Made by a program: the position numbers and the translations under genes
Shown here: one piece after another, positions 29,505 to 38,931 of the stretch
Layout: every line of letters begins with the position of its first letter
Position numbering within the stretch: the stretch's first letter is position 1
Notes under the pieces: model-generated
Told to the model about the DNA's origin: nothing
What the model saw: the letters and a program-made list of their open reading frames with translations, nothing else
The model's database searches: none
Assembly (NCBI RefSeq): GCF_014279875.1
Contig: NZ_CP047952.1
Span: forward strand, 124,001-188,000
Direction: 5' to 3'
Origin: Synechococcus sp. MEDNS5
Lineage (GTDB): Bacteria; Cyanobacteriota; Cyanobacteriia; PCC-6307; Cyanobiaceae
DNA length: 64,000 bases

Positions 29505-30830
29505 TCAGATCGTTGAATCGATGGTTAAGCCGGCGGCGCGGGCCAGCAGCTCCATCGGATGCCGCACCTCCGGTCCGTCCTCCTGCAAATGACGGCGCAA
29601 TTGCAGGCTGCAGCCGATGTTGGCGCTGGCGATCACGCTGGCGCCGGTGCGGCTCAGATCCTCCACCTTGAGCTGTCCCAGTTCGGCTGCTTCCTGCGGC
29701 TGCACCAGGTTGTAGATGCCGGCGCTACCGCAACACACACCGGCTTCGGTGGCCTCGCGCAGTTTCAGCTCCGGGATCGCCCCCAGCAGCTGGCGTGGCT
29801 GGGTGGTGATGCCCTGGCCGTGGATCATGTGGCATGCATCGTGATAAGCCACGGTGATCGGCAGGGGCTGCAGGGCGGCGCGGAAAGCCTCCGAGAGGCC
29901 ACGTGCCGCCAGAAATTCATGCACGTCGAGCACGGGGCAGGCAAAGCCTCTTTGCTCCTCGTTCAGCAGCTCGTCGTAGGCCTTCATCGTGTGACCGCAG
30001 CCGGATGCGGCCACCAGCACCGCGTCAAGAGCGTCCTCGCCGGTGGCGGCGCGGAAGCGCTGCACCAGATCACTGGCCAGCTCCCGCGTCTGCTCCATCT
30101 GTCCTTGGTGATGGCTCACCGCACCGCAGCAGCCCTGGTCGGCCGGGATCACCACCTCGAAGCCGTTGGCCTGCAAGACCGCCAGGGTGGCTGCATTCAC
30201 CTGGGGGTCAAAGCAGCGCTGCACGCAGCCCAACACCAGGCCCACCCTGCCGCGGCGTTGGCCGGTCGCCGGATTCACCTCAGCGAAGTGATCCTTGAAG
30301 CCTTCGGGGGCCAGCGGCGGCAGCAGCGCTTCCATCGCTTCGAGTTGGGGGCCGAGCAGGCGGACGAGGCCACTGCGCCGGATCAGGGTCTGCAGCGGAC
30401 CTCCCGCATAGGCCCGCAAGGGCTGCAGCAAAGCACGCAGGCGATTGGGATAGGGCAGCACCGCCAGCAGCAGCTGCCGAAAGGTCTGTTGCCAGGGGCT
30501 GCGCAGCTCCGCCGTGTTCAGTTTCGGCCTGGTGGCTTCGATCAGCTGGTCGTAGCGCACGCCTGATGGACAGGCGGTCACGCAGGCGAAGCACCCCAGG
30601 CAACTGTCGAAATGGGAGGCCACGGTGGCATCGAGCACGAGCTCACCGGCTTCGATCGCTTTGAGGGTATGGATGCGCCCACGGGGGGAATCCATCTCTG
30701 TGCCCAACACCCGGTAACTGGCGCAGGTGGGCAGGCAGAAGCCGCAGTGCACGCAGGGGTCGGTGGCACCCTCAGGCAATCCGGGGAGTCGTGAGGGTGT
30801 GGGGGATTCGGAGCTGGACCGGGAGCTCAT
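29505..30830 (-). CDS. glcF: Glycolate dehydrogenase iron-sulfur subunit GlcF
   Basis: A 441-residue protein with two N-terminal [4Fe-4S] motifs (CVHCGFCLPTCASY and CLGCFACVTACPSG), followed by two Cys-rich CCG-type domains. These include LGCVQRCFDPQVNAAT, ADQGCCGAVSHHQG, VAASGCGHTM, AYHDACHMIHGQ and GVCCGSAGIYNL. It transfers electrons from the GlcD/GlcE flavins towards quinone. The glcD gene is not in the window. It lies 33 nt downstream of icd on the same strand and is convergent with the kinase gene. Confidence 0.92.
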   Translation of the reverse strand: MSSRSSSESPTPSRLPGLPEGATDPCVHCGFCLPTCASYRVLGTEMDSPRGRIHTLKAIEAGELVLDATVASHFDSCLGCFACVTACPSGVRYDQLIEATRPKLNTAELRSPWQQTFRQLLLAVLPYPNRLRALLQPLRAYAGGPLQTLIRRSGLVRLLGPQLEAMEALLPPLAPEGFKDHFAEVNPATGQRRGRVGLVLGCVQRCFDPQVNAATLAVLQANGFEVVIPADQGCCGAVSHHQGQMEQTRELASDLVQRFRAATGEDALDAVLVAASGCGHTMKAYDELLNEEQRGFACPVLDVHEFLAARGLSEAFRAALQPLPITVAYHDACHMIHGQGITTQPRQLLGAIPELKLREATEAGVCCGSAGIYNLVQPQEAAELGQLKVEDLSRTGASVIASANIGCSLQLRRHLQEDGPEVRHPMELLARAAGLTIDSTI

Positions 30831-30863
30831 GCCGGCAGTCTGGCGGCTTTCGTGCCGTGCGGT

Positions 30864-32288
<1,425 letters not shown>

Positions 32289-32379
32289 GGCTGATTCGCC
32301 GCCTCGCGGCATCACGTTGCGGCGAGCCTATGACTCGAGGAGCGATCTCTAAAGTTCACCAGATTCTGCCGTCCGTCCA

Positions 32380-33330
32380 ATGACGACCCGTGATGGTGTG
32401 TGGGTGGTGGCGGCCTGTTTCAACGAAGAGGCCGTGATCGTCCGCTTCATCGAGCGGGTGCTGGCTGTGCCTGGGGTGGACCAGCTGGTGTTGATCGACG
32501 ATGGCTCCAGGGATGCCACCGTGAATCAGATCCGCGGTTTTTTAACGCAGCGCCGCAACCTGGGCGTAGGGGTCCCGGTCACCCTGCTGGAACTCACCCG
32601 CAATTTCGGCAAGGAAGCCGCCATGCTCGCGGGGTTGGATCACGTGCGCGAGCGCTGTTCCGCCGCCGTGTTGATTGACTCCGACCTTCAGCATCCGCCC
32701 GAGTTGATCGAGGCCATGGTGGCGGAATGGCGTGCTGGGGCCGAGGTGGTGACGGCGGTGCGCGATGACCGCGACCAGGAGTCGCGCTTGAAGGTGCTGA
32801 GCGCCTCTTGGTTTTATCGAGTGTTCAATAAGGTTGTTGACTCCATCCAGCTGCAGGAAGGGGCTGGTGATTTCCGTTTGCTTGATGCCCCGGTTGTGGA
32901 GGCCTTCACGCAATTGCGCGAATCAAGCCGCTTTTCCAAAGGGTTATTGCCCTGGACGGGCTATCGCAGTGTGGAGTTGCCCTATCAACGGGTGAGCCGG
33001 GTTGGAGGTTCCACCTCCTGGAGCCCGCTCAAATTGTTTGGCTATGCCTTTGATGGCATCTTCTCTTTCTCAGTGCTGCCCCTGAAGGTCTGGACCGGAC
33101 TTGGTGTTTTGGTGTCCGGTTTCAGCCTTCTCTATGCCTTGATTCTGTCCCTGCGCACGGCTTTGGTGGGCCGCGACGTGCCGGGTTATGCCTCACTGAT
33201 GGTCGCCGTGTTGTTTCTCGGCGGAATTCAGTTGATCGGCATTGGGGTGCTCGGCGACTACATCGGCCGCATTTATGTGGAGTCGAAAGCCCGGCCCCAC
33301 TACTTCATTCGCTCCATTGATCAGGGATGA
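32380..33330 (+). CDS. GT2 glycosyltransferase with two C-terminal TM helices (ArnC/GtrB/DPM1-like)
   Basis: A 316-residue membrane-anchored GT-A enzyme. The catalytic domain has VVAACFNEEAVIVRFIERVL, LVLIDDGSRDAT, LTRNFGKEAAMLAGLDH and the metal-binding VLIDSDLQHPPELIE. DFRLLDAPVVEAF and RFSKGLLPWTGYRS match the ArnC/GtrB subgroup. Two hydrophobic helices follow (about residues 228-255 and 270-292), then IGRIYVESKARPHY, the usual tail of this subgroup. Family members move a sugar from a nucleotide to undecaprenyl phosphate on the cytoplasmic face. It is convergent with, and overlaps by 26 nt, a GtrA-YdjC fusion likely to act on its product. The sugar is not readable from sequence. Confidence 0.9.
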   Translation: MTTRDGVWVVAACFNEEAVIVRFIERVLAVPGVDQLVLIDDGSRDATVNQIRGFLTQRRNLGVGVPVTLLELTRNFGKEAAMLAGLDHVRERCSAAVLIDSDLQHPPELIEAMVAEWRAGAEVVTAVRDDRDQESRLKVLSASWFYRVFNKVVDSIQLQEGAGDFRLLDAPVVEAFTQLRESSRFSKGLLPWTGYRSVELPYQRVSRVGGSTSWSPLKLFGYAFDGIFSFSVLPLKVWTGLGVLVSGFSLLYALILSLRTALVGRDVPGYASLMVAVLFLGGIQLIGIGVLGDYIGRIYVESKARPHYFIRSIDQG

Positions 33331-34609
33331 TCGTGAGTGCTTCAAGCGCACGCCACTCTTTCTGCCTCCAGGCGGATCGCGCAAACGCTTGGGAAACCGT
33401 GAAGCCCGCATCGGCGAGATCTTGATTCAGAGGAGCACTGGGATGGGCGAGCAATAGTGGTGCTGTGTTTTGGGCTTTGGCTTCCAGGCTGCTGAGTTCC
33501 CTCCAGGCAGCCAGAAGCGTTGCATCTGCCATGTGCCCGGTGAAGAGCACGCCAGCAAACCCCCCGTTGGTGGTCAGTCCGCACCGCTGAATCTTTCTCT
33601 GAGCTCGCCAGCTGAGCAGCTGCAAAATCAGCCATTTGAGCAGCCCTGCATCACGGCAGGCTTGCCACCAGCAACGCAAGGGAAGTCCGGTGGGCAAGGA
33701 CTCATCGGTGCTGCGCAGCCAGGTGATGCCAGCGGTGCCTGCCCGGTCGAGAACAGCGTCGAGCACCACAGGCACAAGGTGGATGTGTTGATGGCCATCC
33801 AGGGCGATGGAACTGTTCCCCCGCAAGGCCTGGAACTGTTGGATCTGTGCATCGATCTCGAGTTCCAGCTGGGAGACAACCCTCACCCGTCTGGGATGTC
33901 GGCGCGGCAGCAGAGACAGCAGCAGCCATTGTCCGAAGGAACAGTGGAGATGTCCTTGGCGATCCACCAGATCGGGAATCAGCTCGGGGGCAGCGCTGGG
34001 TGGTCCTTCGGTGAGGCAGAGATGGAGACAGAGCTGCAGGGTTGGTCTGTGCTCAGCCAGTGAAAGCCAGGCTTCGGCGCCTTCCGAGGCGGCCGGACCA
34101 TTCACCAATAGGCTGGTGCCATCCAGCTGTCCTGCCTCAGCCAGGGCCACGATTGCAGTGTTCGCGGCGTGGCTGAGGCCAAGATCATCGGCATGTCGGA
34201 GCGGCGCAACACGTCCGCGTTGGCGCCGGCGCAGACTGAAGCGAGCGGCTCGCGACCAGATCAGGGCATTGAGCACAGTTGGCGTGAAGACCAGCACACC
34301 AACCTCAGCGCTCGTGGGGAGCCATGCGGGTAATGCCAGCGGAAGCACACTGCAGACGGCGAGGTTGATCGTGTACTGGAGAATCAACCAACGGCGGGCG
34401 AAATGCTGGCCGCCTGTTTCGGTGCGGAATGTGAAGCGGGAGTGGCCGAGATAGCTAGCGAAGGACGCGGCAAGAAAAGCCAAGGGATTGGCGATCCACA
34501 ACGGCATTCCCAATCCCAAAACCAGGAGTGTTATTGCGTGTACGGCTGCAGCTCCAACACCGACCAGTCCGTACAGGCTGAGACGGGTACTGAAAGACCT
34601 CAGGATCAT
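33305..34609 (-). CDS. GtrA-type flippase fused to a YdjC/ChbG-type deacetylase
   Basis: A 434-residue two-domain protein. Residues 1 to about 127 form a GtrA-like domain with four hydrophobic helices (RLSLYGLVGVGAAAVHAITL, NPLAFLAASFASYLGHSRFT, a third near 78-95, and FTPTVLNALIWSRAARFSLR). A short basic linker leads to a YdjC/ChbG domain from about residue 138. It contains HADDLGLSHAANTA (Asp141-Asp142), LQLCLHLCLTEGP (His196) and DGHQHIHLVPVV (His273-His277), the metal and catalytic positions of this carbohydrate deacetylase family. GtrA proteins flip polyprenyl-phosphate sugars; YdjC proteins N-deacetylate amino sugars, including, for Francisella NaxD, an undecaprenyl-phosphate GalNAc. 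The fusion suggests deacetylation coupled to flipping. The partner GT2 is convergent. Confidence 0.86.
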   Translation of the reverse strand: MILRSFSTRLSLYGLVGVGAAAVHAITLLVLGLGMPLWIANPLAFLAASFASYLGHSRFTFRTETGGQHFARRWLILQYTINLAVCSVLPLALPAWLPTSAEVGVLVFTPTVLNALIWSRAARFSLRRRQRGRVAPLRHADDLGLSHAANTAIVALAEAGQLDGTSLLVNGPAASEGAEAWLSLAEHRPTLQLCLHLCLTEGPPSAAPELIPDLVDRQGHLHCSFGQWLLLSLLPRRHPRRVRVVSQLELEIDAQIQQFQALRGNSSIALDGHQHIHLVPVVLDAVLDRAGTAGITWLRSTDESLPTGLPLRCWWQACRDAGLLKWLILQLLSWRAQRKIQRCGLTTNGGFAGVLFTGHMADATLLAAWRELSSLEAKAQNTAPLLLAHPSAPLNQDLADAGFTVSQAFARSAWRQKEWRALEALTIIPDQWSE

Positions 34610-34680
34610 GGTCGCAACCGTAACGGCTTCTGGCGCAAGTCATCATCAACATTCACCCTGTCAGCAGTGATGGAAGGCGG

Positions 34681-35133
34681 GTGAACGCAGCGGACGCCGT
34701 GAACAGCGTGGCATTGGTTCAGGCTCTCGCCTCGACGGTGACGCTTGTGAAGCAGCGTTTCCCTGCCGCTCGCGCCAATCTCAGCCCCTGGAGGGACGAC
34801 CCTCAGACCCGCGATTGGCTCGAGGAGGAAACCCTTGATCTCTCCTTTCATTTCCCTGGCTGGAGCCCACGCCTGGAGTGCCGCAGTTTGTTGTTGCAGC
34901 TGCGTCTGAAGGGTGTTGCCAAAGGCAACTCCCAGTCACCGCCCGAGCTTCTCGGAATATTGATGCGCGGCATGACCTTCGATGGTGAACGCTGGCGCTT
35001 GGCCACGATGGGTGAGTGGCAGCCGGAAGGGTCCCATTTGCCTCAGCGAGAGCAGGTGCGTCAGTTGCGCGAGATCTGTCGTGATCTTTTTGCTCTTTTT
35101 GAGGTTTCCCAGGCGTCCGACACGGCGGCGTAA
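34681..35133 (+). CDS. Hypothetical protein upstream of heme oxygenase
   Basis: A 150-residue soluble protein, GTG start at 34681, with no signal peptide or membrane helix. It looks like an alpha/beta protein: PWRDDPQTRDWLEEETLD, LDLSFHFPGWSPRLECRSL, LEC.. LLLQLRLKG and GMTFDGERWRLATMGEW. I recognise it only as the kind of conserved cyanobacterial hypothetical often found in such housekeeping blocks. It is divergent from the GtrA-YdjC gene and 79 nt upstream of ho1 on the same strand. Confidence 0.65.
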   Translation: MNAADAVNSVALVQALASTVTLVKQRFPAARANLSPWRDDPQTRDWLEEETLDLSFHFPGWSPRLECRSLLLQLRLKGVAKGNSQSPPELLGILMRGMTFDGERWRLATMGEWQPEGSHLPQREQVRQLREICRDLFALFEVSQASDTAA

Positions 35134-35212
35134 GTAACCCTTCGCAACCCTTTGGGCCTTGATCACGGAATTCGCTTTTAAGGTTACTTCCACTGATCAC
35201 GTGCTTCTTCCC

Positions 35213-35926
35213 ATGCCCGTCGCTCTCGCTTCCCAGCTCCGTGAAGGAACGAAGAAGTCGCACACCATGGCTGAAAACACCGGGTTTGTGAGTTGCTTCC
35301 TGAAAGGAGTTGTGGACAAGGGCAGTTACCGCACGCTGGTGGCTGATCTCTACTTCGTGTATGCCGCCATGGAAGAAGAGATGGCAGGTCTGGCCGAGCA
35401 CCCCGTGATCGCACCCATCGCATTCAGCGAACTCAACCGCCGTGAGGCCCTCGAGCAGGATCTGGCGTTCTATTACGGAGCTGATTGGCTCCAGCAGATC
35501 AAGGCCACCCCTGCGGCTGAGGTTTATGTGGAGCGAATCCGCCAGGTCGCCAAGGAGTCTCCCGAGCTGCTGGTGGGCCATCACTACACCCGCTACCTGG
35601 GTGATCTCTCCGGTGGGCAGATTCTCAAGAATATTGCTCAAAAGGCGATGAACCTTGGCGAAAACGATGGGCTGCACTTTTATTCGTTCCCTGAGATTGC
35701 CGACGAGAAAGCCTTCAAAACCACCTACCGTGCCGCGATGGACCAGTTGCCGATTGACCAGCCCATGGCCGATCGGATGGTGGAGGAGGCCAACCATGCC
35801 TTCCACCTCAACATGAAGATGTTCCAGGAGCTTGAGGGCAACCTGGTGGCAGCGATCGGCAAGGTTCTTTTCGGCTTCCTCACCCGCCGTCAGCGCGCCG
35901 GCAGTACTGAGGCTGTGGCGGCTTGA
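35213..35926 (+). CDS. ho1: Heme oxygenase (biliverdin-forming)
   Basis: A 237-residue enzyme that opens heme to biliverdin using reduced ferredoxin, the first step to phycobilin pigments. The N-terminus ALASQLREGTKKSHTMAENT contains the proximal heme ligand His; LVADLYFVYAAMEEEM is a conserved helix and HHYTRYLGDLSGGQILKN is the distal-helix signature with its flexible glycines. The start is placed at ATG 35213 (MPVALASQL), the normal cyanobacterial start; the longer frame from 35159 adds 18 non-conserved residues. It supports a phycobilisome or phytochrome-bearing phototroph. The stop overlaps a TTG start of the next gene. Confidence 0.95.
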   Translation: MPVALASQLREGTKKSHTMAENTGFVSCFLKGVVDKGSYRTLVADLYFVYAAMEEEMAGLAEHPVIAPIAFSELNRREALEQDLAFYYGADWLQQIKATPAAEVYVERIRQVAKESPELLVGHHYTRYLGDLSGGQILKNIAQKAMNLGENDGLHFYSFPEIADEKAFKTTYRAAMDQLPIDQPMADRMVEEANHAFHLNMKMFQELEGNLVAAIGKVLFGFLTRRQRAGSTEAVAA

Positions 35927-36996
35927 CCGCATCAGGAGCGACCTCTCAATGCATACGGGTTCTGGTGCCAGGCACCGGGACCCGTTTTCGTTGTGGTGGA
36001 TTGAGCGTTGCTCTGCAAACCGCCCGGCTGTTATCGCAGCTGCGGCCCACGCAGGTGGTGACTTACCGCCAGCGTCAGGCCGACCAGCCGTTTCTCGACG
36101 ACCTGTTGCGACAGGAGAAGGCTCCAGCCGATGCGCTCTGGCTGGTGAGCTGGGGGTTTGATGTGCCCATGCTGATGCGCCGGTTGCGCGGTCGTTCTGT
36201 GATCTACCAGGCCCATAGCACTGGTTATGGCTTTGACCTTCCTCCCGGTGTGCCCGTGGCGGCCGTCAGCCGAAACACCCTTGGGTACTGGGGGAATCAT
36301 GCTCCACGCAATCCCCTGTTTCTGCTTCCCAATGCCTTGGAACCCCAGTGGTTTGAACGCGGGGCGCGAGCGTCGTCTCTACAGGCGCCACGGCCGATTG
36401 ATGTGCTGGTGCAGCGGCGTAAAAGCAGTGACTACGTGCTTCGGCAGCTCGTGCCTGCTCTACGGGCCAGGGGCCTGAACGTTGAGGTGCAGGACGGCTG
36501 GGTCGATGACCTCGTGGATCTGTTCAATCACGCCAGCGTGTATCTCTACGACTCCGCTGATCACTGGCGTTGTGCCGGTGTGAGTGAGGGGTTCGGTCTG
36601 CCGCCGCTTGAGGCCAGTGCCTGCGGATGTGTGGTGTTCAGCAGCTTGAACCATGCTCTTGCCGACATCCTCACGCCCGGGGTGATGGGGCATCAGCTCG
36701 GTTGTGGGTCGTTGCAGCACGATGCAGCCCGTATTGCTGCTGCCGTTGCCCGACCTGCGGACTGGCGCCCTTCTGAACAAGAGATCGAACGCTTGCTGGC
36801 TCCCTACAGCGAAAAGGCGTTGATGGAGGGCTGGCACCGCGTGCTGAACGAACTGGATGATTTGCTCCCCCGACTTCAGGCGGACGGTGCATTGCGAGCA
36901 CTTCCCCTTGGAGCACTGCGCCGTCGTCGCTGGCTGCGCGCGGCTCAACGGGTGGTCAATCGGTTGCCTGGCTGGCCGACTCGGGGAAAACCCTGA
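35923..36996 (+). CDS. GT4-like glycosyltransferase
   Basis: A 357-residue GT-B type enzyme. The N-terminal half has CIRVLVPGTGTRFRCGGLSV and a Rossmann-like region ALWLVSWGFDVPMLMRR. The C-terminal half has VLVQRRKSSDYVLRQLVPAL and CAGVSEGFGLPPLEASACGC, the nucleotide-sugar-binding EX7E-type region. The only start consistent with the open frame is TTG at 35923, whose last two bases overlap the ho1 stop (TTGA). It begins the surface-glycan region. Donor and acceptor are unknown. Confidence 0.82.
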   Translation: MTASGATSQCIRVLVPGTGTRFRCGGLSVALQTARLLSQLRPTQVVTYRQRQADQPFLDDLLRQEKAPADALWLVSWGFDVPMLMRRLRGRSVIYQAHSTGYGFDLPPGVPVAAVSRNTLGYWGNHAPRNPLFLLPNALEPQWFERGARASSLQAPRPIDVLVQRRKSSDYVLRQLVPALRARGLNVEVQDGWVDDLVDLFNHASVYLYDSADHWRCAGVSEGFGLPPLEASACGCVVFSSLNHALADILTPGVMGHQLGCGSLQHDAARIAAAVARPADWRPSEQEIERLLAPYSEKALMEGWHRVLNELDDLLPRLQADGALRALPLGALRRRRWLRAAQRVVNRLPGWPTRGKP

Positions 36997-37106
36997 GGGA
37001 TCAGTCGGTCTAAGGTCTGTGGAATGGAAGTGGAGGCCATTGTGTTGCGTGACAAATGCCTAGTCCTCTTTGTTTTGCATCCCACGGTTGAGCTCTGAAG
37101 GCCTTC

Positions 37107-38924
37107 ATGCCCCTGCAAAGCCAGACCTGGAGCAACCTCAGTCAGCTTCTTCGTGAGTTGCCCCGCAGGCGAGTCCGTCTTCTGATTTTGGTGCTGATTG
37201 CATCCCTGTTTCAGGGGTTGTTAGACGTTTTTTTGGTGGCTTTGTTGGCCCGCCTGGTGGGGCTGTTGGCTGGGGCCAAAGTTGATGATTACCTACCAGG
37301 CATTCGTGTGTTTGGTGGTGACTTTCTCGATCAGTCGGGATGGTTAGTGGCCCTGCTGATTGCTTCTTTCTGGTTGGCCTCTGGTATCCGCTTTGGGGTA
37401 GCCCTGATGCAGAGCCTGCTGAGTGCTGAAGTTTGGAATGATCTTGTGAACAAGGTGTATGACAATCTCATGCGCCAAAAATATGATTTTTTTATTCGTC
37501 AGCGCACCGCTAATTTGTCTGAAAAGTTTAATCGTATCCTCAATAGTGTTTCGACAGGAGTCATTAGCCCAATCATCTTAATTGCGGGCAATGTTGTGTC
37601 TGTTGCGTCGCTTCTTGTAGGCGTCGTGCTTGTGTTGGGCGTGAAAGCGCTTCTGGTGTTTTTGTTGATGCTGTTGGCTTATGTGCTTGCTTCGCGAATT
37701 ATTACTCCGTATCTTCGGCTGTCGACGAAGCAGCGTATTCGATATGGCAGGCGTATTAATTTATTGCTCATGGAATCGTTGCGCTCTATGCGAGAAGTGC
37801 AGCTTTATTCTGCTGAACAATATTTTGTTTCTCGCTTTGCTCGCGATGGTGTCATTGCCAAGCGCTATGACCGCATTGGCCGGCTGTTGCCAGATGTGCC
37901 CCGTCTGGTGATTGAGCCAGCTGGCATCACCATTCTTTTCGCCGTTGGCATCGGTCCTGCCTTGCTCAGCGGAGAGCCCGGCCAGGTTAAAAATGCAATC
38001 CCAGCTCTTTCTGCAGTATTGGTTGCTTTGTTGCGAATTTCTGGTCCACTGCAGTCGATGTTTCGCAGCATCAATCGTTTGCGCGGCGGGTTGCCCGAGA
38101 TCGCCGATGCTCTGCAGCTGCTGAGCCTCAAGCCTGAGCGGTATCTGCTCGGTGCGGATGGTGTTCCGACTGCGGATGGGGTAATGCCCAGGCGTTTCAT
38201 TCAATTAAAAGATGTCTGCTTTGCTTATACGCAGGAAGGGCCACGAGTGATCAATAATGTCAATCTTTCGATTCCCATTGGCTCTCGGATTGCCTTGGTT
38301 GGTCGTACGGGGAGCGGTAAAACAACACTGGCGCATTTGCTGCTTGGCCTGTTCCAGCCAACTTCAGGCGAGCTGATGCTCGATGGGATTGAAGTGAGTG
38401 ATCAGGAAGTGCCGGCTTGGCAGGCCAACTGCGCGTTCGTGCCGCAGACCATCCGTTTGATCGACGGCAGCATTCGTGACAATGTTGCCTTTGGTTGTGA
38501 TCCAGAAGCGATTGACGACGATCAGGTTTGGGCGGCTCTTGAGGCCGCTCAATTTGATGACTATGTCGCTCGAATGACTTACGGCCTCTACACCATGATT
38601 GGTGAGAATGGTATTAAGCTGTCTGGAGGCCAGCGGCAGCGTTTGTCGCTTGCGAGGGCTTTTTTCCGGGGTGCCAAGGTGTTGGTGTTGGATGAAGCCA
38701 CCAGTGCTCTTGATAACAAAACAGAGCATGATGTGATGCAGGCCCTCGACATTGTTGGTCGCCGCTGCACCACGATTGTGATCGCCCACCGTCTTTCCAC
38801 GGTGAAAAAGTGTGACCTCATTTATGAGATGGCCAATGGTGAAATTATCGCCAGTGGTGATTTTCAGCAGTTGCAGGAACGCTCGCCCTCGTTCCGTGAG
38901 ATGGCCTTGATCGAGGGCGACTGA
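37107..38924 (+). CDS. ABC exporter half-transporter, fused permease and ATPase (lipid-linked glycan flippase type)
   Basis: A 605-residue type IV ABC exporter. The N-terminal six-helix permease covers about residues 1-330. The nucleotide-binding domain has Walker A LVGRTGSGKTTLAHLLL, Q-loop CAFVPQTIRLIDGSI, signature LSGGQRQRLSLARAFF, Walker B VLVLDEATSALDN and H-loop TIVIAHRLSTVKKCD. MsbA/PglK-like proteins of this layout flip lipid A or oligosaccharide-diphospholipids. The gene is visibly AT-richer than its surroundings (many ATT, TTT, AAT codons), which hints at transfer or slower amelioration. A glycosyltransferase gene starts 7 nt downstream. Confidence 0.9.
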   Translation: MPLQSQTWSNLSQLLRELPRRRVRLLILVLIASLFQGLLDVFLVALLARLVGLLAGAKVDDYLPGIRVFGGDFLDQSGWLVALLIASFWLASGIRFGVALMQSLLSAEVWNDLVNKVYDNLMRQKYDFFIRQRTANLSEKFNRILNSVSTGVISPIILIAGNVVSVASLLVGVVLVLGVKALLVFLLMLLAYVLASRIITPYLRLSTKQRIRYGRRINLLLMESLRSMREVQLYSAEQYFVSRFARDGVIAKRYDRIGRLLPDVPRLVIEPAGITILFAVGIGPALLSGEPGQVKNAIPALSAVLVALLRISGPLQSMFRSINRLRGGLPEIADALQLLSLKPERYLLGADGVPTADGVMPRRFIQLKDVCFAYTQEGPRVINNVNLSIPIGSRIALVGRTGSGKTTLAHLLLGLFQPTSGELMLDGIEVSDQEVPAWQANCAFVPQTIRLIDGSIRDNVAFGCDPEAIDDDQVWAALEAAQFDDYVARMTYGLYTMIGENGIKLSGGQRQRLSLARAFFRGAKVLVLDEATSALDNKTEHDVMQALDIVGRRCTTIVIAHRLSTVKKCDLIYEMANGEIIASGDFQQLQERSPSFREMALIEGD

Positions 38925-38931
38925 GAGTGCG

